The notes under the pieces were generated by a model. That model was not told where the DNA came from, searched no databases, and saw nothing but the letters and a program-made list of their open reading frames with translations. A stretch of DNA of 64,000 bases from Paenalkalicoccus suaedae (GTDB taxonomy: Bacteria > Bacillota > Bacilli > Bacillales > Salisediminibacteriaceae): NCBI RefSeq assembly GCF_006965545.2, contig NZ_CP041372.2, positions 1 to 64,000 on the forward strand, in the 5' to 3' direction. The first letter of the stretch is position 1, and each line of letters opens with the position of its first letter. Position numbers and translations under genes: made by a program. Of the stretch, positions 13,261-28,363 are shown piece after piece.

Positions 13261-13499
13261 AAGGAGCATTAAGCTCAATCGAACTTCGCATTCGATCCTT
13301 TTGTTTAGTTTTGAGAGGGTAAGCCTCTCCGGAAGAACCCCTTGTGGGGTCTATTCCGAGTTGACCTTTGAAAACTGGATAGTAATAAACATGTAGAAAA
13401 GAATCACCGGAAAATTATACGTTTGGAAACAAACGAATGGTTTTTCCGAGTGTCTTAGAAGATAGCCAAGAAGTAAAACGACGTCCTAACAGTAAGTTA
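13261..13499 (+). other. 16S-23S spacer without tRNA genes (operon 1)
   Basis: 239-base spacer containing a second boxA-like site (ACCTTTGAAAACTGG, from about 13364) and several stems that flank the rRNAs for processing. No tRNA cloverleaf or CCA end is visible, so Ile/Ala tRNAs are absent here. Confidence 0.8.
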
Positions 13500-16436
<2,937 letters not shown>

Positions 16437-16560
16437 AGATATATAGTTTTACAGAAGGCGTCAACTAAGACGATTCTTCTTCTACATGTTCACTATCCAG
16501 TTTTGAAAGGTCAACGACCTTTATCTTTCTTGATTCGCATAGCGGAGCAAGAAATCATAG

Positions 16561-16677
<117 letters not shown>

Positions 16678-16684
16678 AAACGAG

Positions 16685-16711
16685 CATCCACCTGATGGTG
16701 GGTGTTTTTTT
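16685..16711 (+). terminator. Terminator of rRNA operon 1
   Basis: Stem CATCCACC / GGTGGGTG with loop TGAT, followed by seven T residues just after 5S. One G-U pair distinguishes it from the perfectly paired terminator of operon 2. Confidence 0.9.
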
Positions 16712-16765
16712 GTGTGTTAAAAAGAGAAACTAGCTACCTTTTTAACGGGAAGGTCGTTGATTTAT

Positions 16766-16970
16766 CGATCGTTTGCGTCAATCGAGAGAGTGTATACGTC
16801 TGTTAGGAGGTGGTTTACATCAAATCGGTGCGAGAGTGCGTCAGTTGGATCTTCGTATGCGTCGCCGCAGATTGATTTGCATCAAATGAAGGAGTGTATG
16901 CATCAGATAGAACGGCGTTTGCACTAAATCAGAAAGTAGGTACGTCGCTAAATTTTCCGTATATGACTAG
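16766..16970 (+). repeat. Type A 21-bp periodic array downstream of rrn1
   Basis: Nine degenerate units. The six-base cores (TGCGTC/TGCATC type) start at 16774, 16795, 16816, 16837, 16858, 16878, 16899, 16920 and 16941: seven steps of 21 and one of 20. The pattern is GTWTGCRTC, often followed by AAAT. The first eight units correspond in order to the units downstream of rRNA operon 2, so the two arrays share ancestry. The stretch decays by about 16965. Confidence 0.8.
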
Positions 16971-17020
16971 TAAATAGTGGGTCCAAATGTATCATAAAAA
17001 AAATGCCGAAACCGATAGAA

Positions 17021-17106
17021 TCAAGTAACAAGCGAAGTAGTCCGCAATTTGCGAGAAGTAGCGCAAAACTTGCCAAAAACCAACGCGGAACAAGCACTGT
17101 AAAGTA
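17021..17106 (+). repeat. Short type B repeat remnant downstream of rrn1
   Basis: Units CGAAGTAGTCCGCAA (17033), AGAAGTAGCGCAAAA (17054) and AAAAACCAACGCGGAAC (17075) are 21 bases apart, with weaker flanking ones. They match the second repeat type of the larger field after rRNA operon 2. The remainder up to the guaB promoter holds only a parS-like site. Confidence 0.6.
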
Positions 17107-17252
17107 TCACAATACAAGCATACTTTAACTATCAAAAAGTAACTCCTATTCAATCGATAAATTCTACAGCACTATGCGATTTACCACATACCATCAACAA
17201 TTCAGATCTGTATTCATAATCTCTTACCACCTAAAATCCAATAAGTTACAAA

Positions 17253-17268
17253 TGTTTCACATGAAACA
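17253..17268. other. parS: parS-like ParB binding site
   Basis: TGTTTCACATGAAACA is a 16-base palindrome differing by one base from the Bacillus parS form TGTTTCACGTGAAACA. Origin-proximal location fits: parS sites load ParB (Spo0J) and SMC near oriC. Confidence 0.8.
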
Positions 17269-17350
17269 AAGGTTAGACCCCTTAGAATGTATAAGCTGGT
17301 AAAAAGGTTCAAGTCTAAATTATTAGAAAAATGGAACTATGCCAGTTTGA

Positions 17351-18877
<1,527 letters not shown>

Positions 18878-18893
18878 AAGCGGATATCATACG

Positions 18894-18923
18894 ATAGATA
18901 GGGGTCTCCCCTATCTATTTTTC
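18894..18923 (+). terminator. Terminator after guaB
   Basis: Eleven-pair stem (18894-18904 with 18908-18918), three-base loop, then TTTTT. Confidence 0.88.
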
Positions 18924-18991
18924 TGTACATAAGTGTGATAAAATGCAATTTGTTGAGTAAAAATTGTTTATACGTTGAAAGGATGACATAG

Positions 18992-20389
18992 ATGGCAAAG
19001 AAGTTACACATGTCGGCACTAGCAGGCATTGTTTTATTAGCAGGAGTAATGGCAACACCAGTCAAGGCATTTGAGCCGACAGTAGATACAGCGATTTTAG
19101 TTGATGCAGAAACTGGTCGCATTTTATATGAGTTAAACGCAGAGCAGGCACTGCCTCCTGCTAGTATGACAAAAATGATGAGTGAGTATTTAATCCTAGA
19201 GGCCGTGAACGAAGGGCAAATCTCCTGGGATGATCAGGTTGAAGTAAATGAATTTTTAGCAGGTCTTTCACAGGACCGCGCGTTATCAAATGTCATGATG
19301 CGCTCTGATCAAACGTACAGCGTAAAGGAGCTATATGAGTCAGTGGCTATTTATTCAGCTAACGCAGCGACTATGGCACTTGCTGATCATATCGCGGGCT
19401 CTGAAGGAGCGTTCGTTGAGCTTATGAACGAGCGAGGAGAAGAGCTTGGTCTCGGTACACCTCTTCGCACTGGCGGCGCTGAAGCAGGCATGGATAACTT
19501 AGATGCTATCGCAGAACAAAACCTCGGAACATTCCAATATGTTAACTCTACTGGTCTTCCAAACAGACTACTTAATGGTAGTCATCCAGAGGGCACGAAT
19601 GAAGAAGACGACAACTATATGTCAGCTAAAGCAACAGCAACACTTGCGTACCACCTCATTAACAATTATCCAGAAGTATTAGATACTGCAAGTATCCCTG
19701 AAAAGATTTTCCGCGAGGGAACAACAGACGCTATTACGATGCAAAACTGGAATTGGATGCTTCCGGGCACTCAGTATGGAGATCTAGACTATGAGTACGT
19801 GGATGGTCTTAAGACAGGGTTTACGAATACGGCAGGCTACACCTTCACTGGTACTGGTGAAAAGGAAGGCGAACGATTAATTACAGTCGTTATGGGCGCT
19901 GATTCAGAAGCACATCGCTTTAATGAAACAGAACGTTTGCTCGAATGGGGCTTTGGGCGTTATTATGAGGAAGAGATCTTCCCTGCTAATATGACGCTTG
20001 ATTCGTATGAGACTCTCGCTGTCGATAAAGGGGAAGAGGATACCGTTACACTCGCAACATCGGACGCATTCAGTGAATTAATCACAGAAGGTGAAGAAGA
20101 GATGTTCTCGTATTCCGTAGAATTGAATCAAGAGCTTCTAAACGAAGAAGGTCAGATCGAAGCACCTGTTGAAGAAGGACAAGTTATCGGGCAAATGATC
20201 GTGGAGTTTACGGGAGAAGAGCAACCTAGCTATCTTCCTGGTCTCGAAAATACGTCTAACAGTGTGGACATTGTTACCACTTCTTCTGTAGAGCGTGCTG
20301 GTTGGTTTAGCCTAACAATGCGTAATATTGGAGACTTTTTCTCTGGTTTATGGGGCAGTGTAACCGATACCGTACGTGGTTGGCTCTAA
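18992..20389 (+). CDS. dacA: D-alanyl-D-alanine carboxypeptidase (PBP5)
   Basis: Low-molecular-weight penicillin-binding protein that trims the pentapeptide of peptidoglycan. An N-terminal signal peptide (about 1-26, cleaved near VKA-FEP) precedes the peptidase S11 domain. The active-site motifs are SMTK at residues 58-61, SAN in YSANAAT, and KTG in DGLKTGFT. A beta-rich C-terminal domain ends in an amphipathic helix (WFSLTMRNIGDFFSGLWGSV), the usual membrane anchor. 465 residues. Start after GAAAGGA. Same position as in B. subtilis (guaB-dacA-pdxS). Confidence 0.97.
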   Translation: MAKKLHMSALAGIVLLAGVMATPVKAFEPTVDTAILVDAETGRILYELNAEQALPPASMTKMMSEYLILEAVNEGQISWDDQVEVNEFLAGLSQDRALSNVMMRSDQTYSVKELYESVAIYSANAATMALADHIAGSEGAFVELMNERGEELGLGTPLRTGGAEAGMDNLDAIAEQNLGTFQYVNSTGLPNRLLNGSHPEGTNEEDDNYMSAKATATLAYHLINNYPEVLDTASIPEKIFREGTTDAITMQNWNWMLPGTQYGDLDYEYVDGLKTGFTNTAGYTFTGTGEKEGERLITVVMGADSEAHRFNETERLLEWGFGRYYEEEIFPANMTLDSYETLAVDKGEEDTVTLATSDAFSELITEGEEEMFSYSVELNQELLNEEGQIEAPVEEGQVIGQMIVEFTGEEQPSYLPGLENTSNSVDIVTTSSVERAGWFSLTMRNIGDFFSGLWGSVTDTVRGWL

Positions 20390-20427
20390 TTATCGGAAAA
20401 TATTCATCTTTTATCGCAATATTTCTA

Positions 20428-20455
20428 TTACTAGACTAGTGTTTTTCGTTATAAT
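20428..20455 (+). promoter_or_regulatory. Likely pdxST promoter
   Basis: TATAAT at 20450-20455 with a poor -35 (TTACTA, 20428-20433, 16-bp spacing). Located 73 bases before pdxS. Confidence 0.5.
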
Positions 20456-20527
20456 GGAAGGTATGAATCACTTGGGATCCACTGTGAGACCAAAATAAAA
20501 GGGAATCATCTTTGAAAGGGGATCATC

Positions 20528-21415
20528 ATGGAAAAACGTGTAGGTACTGATCGAGTTAAGCGTGGTATGGCAGAAATGCAAAAGGGCGGCGTTATCATGG
20601 ACGTTGTCAATGCAGAACAGGCAAAAATTGCGGAGGAAGCTGGAGCAGTTGCAGTAATGGCACTTGAGCGAGTTCCTTCTGATATACGTAAAGCTGGCGG
20701 AGTTGCCCGTATGGCAGATCCAACAATCGTAGAAGAAGTACAAAATGCAGTATCGATCCCAGTAATGGCGAAAGCTCGTATTGGGCATATTGTAGAGGCG
20801 CGCGTTCTTGAAGCAATGGGCGTAGACTACATTGATGAGAGTGAAGTTTTAACTCCTGCTGATGAGGTATTCCACTTAAACAAGCGTGACTTTACCGTTC
20901 CATTTGTATGTGGTGCGCGTAACCTTGGAGAAGCAGCACGTCGTATTGGCGAAGGTGCATCTATGCTTCGTACAAAAGGTGAGCCAGGTACTGGTAACAT
21001 CGTAGAAGCTGTACGTCACCAGCGTCTTGTTCAGTCTCAAGTATTAAAGGTCGTAAACATGTCTGAAGACGAGCTTATGACAGAAGCACGTGATCTTGGT
21101 GCACCTTATGAGATCCTGCTTGAAATTAAGCGTTTAGGACGTCTTCCTGTTGTTAACTTTGCTGCAGGTGGTATTGCAACTCCTGCGGATGCAGCGCTTA
21201 TGATGCACTTAGGATCAGACGGAGTATTCGTTGGTTCTGGTATCTTTAAGTCAGAAAGCCCAGAGAAGTTTGCTAAGGCGATTGTGGAAGCTACTACTCA
21301 CTACCAAGATTATGGACTAATCGTTGAGCTTTCGAAAAACCTAGGAAGCGCAATGCCAGGAATCGATATTGCAACACTCGAGCAACGAGATCGTATGCAA
21401 GAGCGAGGCTGGTAA
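20528..21415 (+). CDS. pdxS: Pyridoxal 5'-phosphate synthase subunit PdxS
   Basis: Synthase subunit of the DXP-independent PLP pathway. It condenses ribose 5-phosphate and glyceraldehyde 3-phosphate with ammonia from PdxT. 295 residues, (beta/alpha)8 barrel. Expected catalytic residues are visible: Asp25 (VIMDVVN), Lys82 ([10 protein letters not shown]) and Lys150 ([10 protein letters not shown]). pdxT follows 31 bases later, so the pair forms one operon. Confidence 0.98.
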   Translation: MEKRVGTDRVKRGMAEMQKGGVIMDVVNAEQAKIAEEAGAVAVMALERVPSDIRKAGGVARMADPTIVEEVQNAVSIPVMAKARIGHIVEARVLEAMGVDYIDESEVLTPADEVFHLNKRDFTVPFVCGARNLGEAARRIGEGASMLRTKGEPGTGNIVEAVRHQRLVQSQVLKVVNMSEDELMTEARDLGAPYEILLEIKRLGRLPVVNFAAGGIATPADAALMMHLGSDGVFVGSGIFKSESPEKFAKAIVEATTHYQDYGLIVELSKNLGSAMPGIDIATLEQRDRMQERGW

Positions 21416-21446
21416 ACGCTATTAAATAAAAGGAGTTTTGAGCATC

Positions 21447-22031
21447 ATGACAAACATTGGAGTTTTAGCGCTACAAGGGGCCGTGCGTGAGCATGTAGTG
21501 GCACTTGAAGCACCAGACGTGAATATAATCGTGGTCAAAAAAGTAGAGCAACTAGCTGAGATTGATGGACTTGTCTTCCCAGGTGGTGAGAGCACTACAA
21601 TGCGACGATTAATTAACCAGTACGGCTTTTATGAACCATTAAAAGAGTTTGCGGCTAGTGATAAGCCGATTTTCGGTACATGTGCAGGCGCAATTTTAAT
21701 GGCAACAGAAATTGTCGGACAGGATGAGCCGCATTTATCTGTGATGGAGATGACTGTAGAGCGTAATGCGTTTGGTCGTCAGCGTGAGAGCTTTGAAGCG
21801 ATCCTACCTATGAAGGGGATTGGCGATGATGTTCAAGCTATCTTTATCCGAGCTCCAATCATTCGCTCTGTAGGAGATCAAGTAGAAGTGCTTGCTACCT
21901 ATGAGGGGGACATTGTAGCAGCTAGAGAAGGACATTTCCTTGCTTGCTCGTTCCATCCAGAATTAACAGAAGATCACCGTATGCATCAATATTTTGTTGA
22001 AATGGTACGTAATGCTTTCGTGACAGCTTGA
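21447..22031 (+). CDS. pdxT: PLP synthase glutaminase subunit PdxT
   Basis: Glutaminase partner that releases ammonia for PdxS. 194 residues, class I amidotransferase fold. PGGESTT lies at residues 45-51, the nucleophile Cys79 in FGTCAGA, and the His-Glu pair in [10 protein letters not shown]. The ATG at 21447 ([16 protein letters not shown]) matches the family start. A TTG at 21438 is possible but less likely. The stop overlaps the -35 of the serS leader promoter. Confidence 0.97.
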   Translation: MTNIGVLALQGAVREHVVALEAPDVNIIVVKKVEQLAEIDGLVFPGGESTTMRRLINQYGFYEPLKEFAASDKPIFGTCAGAILMATEIVGQDEPHLSVMEMTVERNAFGRQRESFEAILPMKGIGDDVQAIFIRAPIIRSVGDQVEVLATYEGDIVAAREGHFLACSFHPELTEDHRMHQYFVEMVRNAFVTA

Positions 22032-22056
22032 TTTTCTTTTAAAAGCTGTGTATGAT
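22028..22056 (+). promoter_or_regulatory. Promoter of the serS T-box leader
   Basis: TTGATT at 22028-22033, 17-bp spacer, TATGAT at 22051-22056. The -35 overlaps the pdxT stop codon. Confidence 0.6.
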
Positions 22057-22064
22057 TACGTGTA

Positions 22065-23614
<1,550 letters not shown>

Positions 23615-23633
23615 GCGATGTAAAGCTTCATTT

Positions 23634-23668
23634 AACGCGACTCCTGAGACAAAGGAGTCGCGTTTCTT
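23634..23668 (+). terminator. Terminator after serS
   Basis: Twelve-pair stem AACGCGACTCCT / AGGAGTCGCGTT with loop GAGACAA, then TTTCTT. Confidence 0.8.
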
Positions 23669-24318
23669 CATATATATATTCATTTATGACTAGCTCTTAA
23701 GAATTAACAATTACTAGAAGGATAAAAGGCATCTAACCTTGATATATCAGTGTTTACAGAAAATATGTAAAGAGGAAATAGAAATCATCTATTCGAATTT
23801 AGTGAATATTCATTCATATTTATTCGTATGACTAACTATTCGTGAGTAGAAACACTGATCCATTTTTGTTACCTGTGTTAGATCTTATTCCATACAAGAT
23901 ATTGCGATTTTATTCTTAAACGTACAACCGCTGTAACGTGATGAAATATAACTAAATTCATATTAAATTTTCTTAAAAATCTGTACTTTCTCTTGATTTA
24001 TTGTATATAATACTCGTGCATTACTAAAAGGAAGTAAGATCTTCTTTTGTAAGGTGTTTCTAGGTCTAACGCTTTATTATCCGTTTAGTGTAAAAAAACG
24101 GTACGTTAGTTGGGTTTTTACATAATTATCAATATGATAGACTTAATCAAACCTTATATTACAATAGCGAAACGTCTCTATACGGGTGTGCATAAACTTT
24201 TGCACACTACTAATTACTTAGAGTTACGAAAAATATTCCTTTACTTTTTGTTGTCTGACTATTAAAATAATTAGTGAATATTACATATTTGTAAGGGAAT
24301 ATTAAAATTTATTACATA
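23669..24318. other. AT-rich gap before the opp operon with a possible small RNA unit
   Basis: No gene is visible in this ~650-base stretch. It holds a TATAAT at 24006-24011 (weak -35 near 23982). About 55 bases downstream lies a nested hairpin: CTAACG 24066-24071 with CGTTAG 24104-24109, and CCGTTT 24081-24086 with AAACGG. A U-rich run follows, which could be a short RNA or attenuated leader. A second inverted repeat GTGTGCA/TGCACAC lies near 24186-24207, possibly an operator. Confidence 0.4.
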
Positions 24319-24347
24319 TTGACAACATTTTCTATGTGTAATAAGAT
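24319..24347 (+). promoter_or_regulatory. opp operon sigma-A promoter
   Basis: TTGACA at 24319-24324, exact 17-bp spacer, TAAGAT at 24342-24347, 57 bases before the first gene. Confidence 0.8.
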
Positions 24348-24403
24348 ATATCTCACGCAAAACATTTGTTATTTTCAGAAAATATTGAAGGGTATGGTAT
24401 CCT

Positions 24404-25414
24404 ATGAGCAATCATGAGGCGCTTCTTGAGATAAAAGATTTACACACGGGATTCGATATCGGCGGGGAAACATTCCACGCGGTGAAGGGTGTATCTTTTA
24501 GCGTAAAGCCTAAGGAAGTTGTTTGTGTAGTTGGAGAGTCTGGGTGCGGTAAAAGTGTTATGTCCCTGTCCATTATGGATCTTCTCCCAAAGCACAACGG
24601 GAAGATCGATAAGGGACAGATTTTATTCAAAGGAAAAGATCTTGTTCCATTGAACGACAAAGAAATGAATAAAATCCGTGGGAAAGATATTAGCATGATC
24701 TTCCAGGAGCCAATGACTGCATTAAATCCAGTATTAACAATTGGCTATCAGATTGAAGAAGTGCTATTTAATCATACATCCACACGTAAAGAAGAGATTC
24801 GAAAGAAAAGTATATCGTTACTTAAGCAAGTAGGTATCTCTCGCGCAGAGCAAATTGTGAATGAGTATCCTCACCAGTTATCTGGTGGTATGCGTCAACG
24901 TGTCATGATTGCGATCGCTATTGCTTGTCAGCCTCAGCTGCTAATTGCAGATGAGCCAACGACGGCACTTGATGTTACTGTTCAAGCTCAAATTTTGGAA
25001 CTAATCAAACAAATCCAAGATGAGGTGGGCATGGCTGTTCTTCTGATTACACACGATTTAGGTGTTGTAGCGGAGCTTGCAGACCAGGTGGTTGTTATGT
25101 ACGCAGGTCAGGTTGTCGAACAAGCTGACGCTGATCGTATTTTTTATAACCCACAGCACCCTTATACAAAGTCTTTACTAGGTTCTATTCCAAAAATGGA
25201 CGAGCGAGTAGAAGTACTTAATACGATTAAAGGGATCGTACCATCCCTTAAAAATATGCCGCAGAAGGGATGTCGCTTCGTCGATCGTTGTCCAGTAGCG
25301 ATGGACGCTTGTCGCGAGATTGACCCTCTGCTTGGCGAAACTGAAAAAGGCCACGCTGTTCGTTGCATCCTATATGATGCGAGTAAGCCTGGTCAGAAAG
25401 CGGAGGTAAGGTGA
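24404..25414 (+). CDS. oppD: Oligopeptide ABC transporter ATPase (OppD/DppD type)
   Basis: ATP-binding subunit of a peptide importer, 336 residues. Walker A GESGCGKS near residue 45, signature LSGGMRQRVMIA, Walker B LLIADEPTTALD. The C-terminal oligopeptide-family extension has a cysteine cluster (CRFVDRCP...C...C) typical of OppD/DppD and possibly binding an Fe-S cluster. First gene of a five-gene operon; its stop overlaps the next start (ATGA type). Substrate (di- versus oligopeptide, or nickel) cannot be set from sequence. Confidence 0.93.
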   Translation: MSNHEALLEIKDLHTGFDIGGETFHAVKGVSFSVKPKEVVCVVGESGCGKSVMSLSIMDLLPKHNGKIDKGQILFKGKDLVPLNDKEMNKIRGKDISMIFQEPMTALNPVLTIGYQIEEVLFNHTSTRKEEIRKKSISLLKQVGISRAEQIVNEYPHQLSGGMRQRVMIAIAIACQPQLLIADEPTTALDVTVQAQILELIKQIQDEVGMAVLLITHDLGVVAELADQVVVMYAGQVVEQADADRIFYNPQHPYTKSLLGSIPKMDERVEVLNTIKGIVPSLKNMPQKGCRFVDRCPVAMDACREIDPLLGETEKGHAVRCILYDASKPGQKAEVR

Positions 25415-26439
25415 TGGCACAAGAGACTAGAGACAAGCACGAGCACCTTGTCCGAGTAGATTCATCCTCTGAAAAAGAGTCACTATTAAAGGTTGATAAT
25501 CTACAAAAATACTATCCAATTAAGGGTGGATTCTTCCGTCGCAAAATTGGAGATGTAAAAGCAGTAGATAATATCTCACTAGACTTAAAACGTGGTGAAA
25601 CGTTTGGTCTTGTAGGTGAGTCTGGTTGCGGAAAGTCTACAGCTGGAAGAACGATCACTCGTCTTTTTAAACCGACCGCAGGCAAGATTTTCTTTGAAGG
25701 AAAAGATATTACGAATTTACGAGGCTCAGAGCTTCGTAATCTACGTCAAGATATTCAAATGGTTTTCCAGGACCCTTACGCATCGCTTAATCCTAAGATG
25801 ATGGTTGGAAGCATTGTAACAGAGCCGATTATTAACTTTAAGGGTGGCTCAGAGAAAAAATATAAGGATGAAGTCATTGCTTTATTAGAGCGAGTTGGCC
25901 TTCCTGAAGATGCTTACTATAAGTATCCGCATGAATTCTCTGGTGGTCAGCGTCAACGTATAGGGATTGCACGAGCATTGGCACTGAAGCCAAAGCTGAT
26001 TGTAGCAGATGAGCCAGTATCGGCACTAGACGTATCCGTTCAGTCGCAGGTACTCAATCTACTAAAAGAATTACAGCAGGAATTTAACTTAACTTTATTA
26101 TTCATTGCCCACGATCTAAGTGTTGTTAAACATATGAGTGATCGAATTGGCGTTATGTATTTAGGTAACCTTGTAGAAGTCGCAGGTGCCGAAGAAATTT
26201 ATCAGGATCCAAAGCATCCATATACGCAGGCATTGATCTCTGCGATTCCGATGCCAGATCCTCGTAATAAAAGTAAGCGAATCATCCTTTCAGGGGATGT
26301 ACCAAGTCCACAAAATCCACCAGTCGGCTGTCCATTCCACCCACGTTGTCACAAGGCAATGCCGGAGTGTAGTGAGAAAAAGCCGCAATTAAAGGAGGTG
26401 AACCCTGGTCACCGGGTGTCTTGCCTACTTTATGAGTAA
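25414..26439 (+). CDS. oppF: Oligopeptide ABC transporter ATPase (OppF/DppF type)
   Basis: Second ATPase of the importer, 341 residues. Walker A GESGCGKSTAGRTI, signature FSGGQRQRIGIARALALKP, Walker B LIVADEPVSALDVS, and the C-terminal CPFHPRC...C family extension. The ATG at 25414 overlaps the oppD stop by one base and follows GGAGGTAAGG. A GTG one codon earlier is less likely. OppD and OppF are expected to form the ATPase heterodimer. Confidence 0.93.
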   Translation: MAQETRDKHEHLVRVDSSSEKESLLKVDNLQKYYPIKGGFFRRKIGDVKAVDNISLDLKRGETFGLVGESGCGKSTAGRTITRLFKPTAGKIFFEGKDITNLRGSELRNLRQDIQMVFQDPYASLNPKMMVGSIVTEPIINFKGGSEKKYKDEVIALLERVGLPEDAYYKYPHEFSGGQRQRIGIARALALKPKLIVADEPVSALDVSVQSQVLNLLKELQQEFNLTLLFIAHDLSVVKHMSDRIGVMYLGNLVEVAGAEEIYQDPKHPYTQALISAIPMPDPRNKSKRIILSGDVPSPQNPPVGCPFHPRCHKAMPECSEKKPQLKEVNPGHRVSCLLYE

Positions 26440-26493
26440 GTTGCAATTCTAATTAAACTGATTAATTTACTAAGAATGAGGGGGAAACGAAAG

Positions 26494-28308
26494 ATGAAAA
26501 AATCAAATTATTTATTAGGGGCATCTCTTATTTCACTATCTATGCTTGCAGTAGCATGTGGTGGTAACGACGACGCTAACACAGAGCCAGCGAACGAGGG
26601 CGGTACGAACAATACAACGGAAAACGTTGATGCGGATGCGGATGCAGACGCTAACGCTAACGCAAATGCTGATGGTAATGAAGGCAACGAAGGAAATAAC
26701 GGCGATGCTACTGGTGACGCTCCACAAGGTGGAATTGTAACATACGGTTACACTTCTCCATTCCAAGGAATTCTTGACTGGGCACACTATGAAGGACAAG
26801 ATGATGCATTAGCATTAGGAATGTTTAATGGTGATGGTCTTTATGCCACAGGTGAAGATTTACTTCCTGAGCCACATTTAGCAACTTGGGAATGGTCTGA
26901 AGATAATCTAACAGTAACATTCTCTCTTGAGCAAGGCGTTATGTGGCACAATGGCGAAGAGCTAACTGCTAATGACTTCCTATTTGCTTGGGAAACAATT
27001 GCACACCCTGACTACCAAGGTCCACGTGTGACAAACGTAAACATTATCGAAGGCTTTGATGAGTTCCATGCTGGTGAAGCAGATACAATCTCAGGTGTTG
27101 AAATTACAGATGAATACACGTTCAGCGTAACATTTAAGCAAGCTTCTCCAAACAGCTTAGACGCTCTATGGGCATATCCAATGCCAGCTGCGCACTTTGA
27201 AGGCGTAGAGGTTGCAGATATGATCGATTCAGATCAAGTACGTCGTAACCCAGTAGGTCTTGGACCATACCAAGTTACAAACATCGTACCTGGCGAAATG
27301 ATTGAATATGATGCGTTTGCTGATTACTGGCAAGGAGCTCCAAACCTAGATGGCGTTGTTTATCGAATTATTGATGGAGCGCAATCCGCTGAGCTTTTAG
27401 CGCAAGGTGAAGTAGACATCATCGACCTAACTGGTGGACAGGCAGTAACACTAGAAGGTAGTGAAGATGTTCGCGTTGAACAATCTGATCGCCTATCTTA
27501 CTCTTACCTAGGATTCAAGCTTGGACACTGGGATGGAGAAAAGAACGTGATGGATAACCCTAAATTCCAAAGCAAAGAGCTTCGTCAAGCAATGGCACAC
27601 GCTATTGACCGCCAAGGTATCATTGATGCATTCTCTGAAGGTTACGGAACAGTAATTAACGCACCTCAAGCAACTGTAAGTTGGGCTTACCCAGACGAGT
27701 CTGCTCTTAACCAATATGAGTATGATACAGAGCGTGCAATGGAGCTTCTTGCAGAAGCTGGATATGAAGATGTAAATGGTGACGGATTTGTGGAAGATCC
27801 AGATGGTAACGAGTTCATCGTAAACGTTGCTGCTATGGACGCGCCTGCTGATATTGCAGAGCCACGTGCTCAGTACATGCTACAAAACTTCGCTGATGCT
27901 GGAATTAACGCACAGCTAATGGATGGTCAACTATTTGACTTCAACCTATTCTATGACTTAGTAGAAGAGGACGATCCAGGAATTGACGTATACCTAGGAG
28001 CTTGGGGACTTGCTGCAGATCCGGATCCAACTGGTCTATGGCTATCAACAGATCTTTGGAACTACCCTCGTTGGGTAAACGAAGAGTCTGATGAGCTGAT
28101 CGCTCGTGGACTAAGCGAAGAAGCATTTGACATCGACTACCGTATTGGAGTTTACCAAGAGTGGAACCAGCTTGTTAACGAAGAGCTTCCAATGATCCCA
28201 CTTAACTCACCGGTTAACCTATTCGGTATCAGCAATGATGTAGGTGGCGTTACACCTTACTTTACAAATGCTCAAAAAGACCTACACGAATGGTATATCG
28301 AGCAATAA
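26494..28308 (+). CDS. oppA: Oligopeptide-binding lipoprotein (SBP family 5)
   Basis: Extracytoplasmic solute-binding protein delivering peptides to the OppBC channel. 604 residues. The lipoprotein signal ends at Cys22 (LAVAC-GG). A low-complexity, highly acidic linker (about 25-75, DADADADANANANADGNEGNEGN) precedes the binding domain. Family 5 motifs are present (LATWEWSEDNLTVTFSLEQGVMWHNGEELTANDFLFAWE). The ATG at 26494 gives a proper signal peptide and has GAGGGGG at good spacing. An in-frame ATG at 26476 is less likely. Net negative charge suits an alkaline or saline exterior (inference). Confidence 0.93.
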   Translation: MKKSNYLLGASLISLSMLAVACGGNDDANTEPANEGGTNNTTENVDADADADANANANADGNEGNEGNNGDATGDAPQGGIVTYGYTSPFQGILDWAHYEGQDDALALGMFNGDGLYATGEDLLPEPHLATWEWSEDNLTVTFSLEQGVMWHNGEELTANDFLFAWETIAHPDYQGPRVTNVNIIEGFDEFHAGEADTISGVEITDEYTFSVTFKQASPNSLDALWAYPMPAAHFEGVEVADMIDSDQVRRNPVGLGPYQVTNIVPGEMIEYDAFADYWQGAPNLDGVVYRIIDGAQSAELLAQGEVDIIDLTGGQAVTLEGSEDVRVEQSDRLSYSYLGFKLGHWDGEKNVMDNPKFQSKELRQAMAHAIDRQGIIDAFSEGYGTVINAPQATVSWAYPDESALNQYEYDTERAMELLAEAGYEDVNGDGFVEDPDGNEFIVNVAAMDAPADIAEPRAQYMLQNFADAGINAQLMDGQLFDFNLFYDLVEEDDPGIDVYLGAWGLAADPDPTGLWLSTDLWNYPRWVNEESDELIARGLSEEAFDIDYRIGVYQEWNQLVNEELPMIPLNSPVNLFGISNDVGGVTPYFTNAQKDLHEWYIEQ

Positions 28309-28363
28309 AAAGATAGTGAAATCGGAAAAGCATCCACTATTTATTTATTAAGGGGTAATGGTC

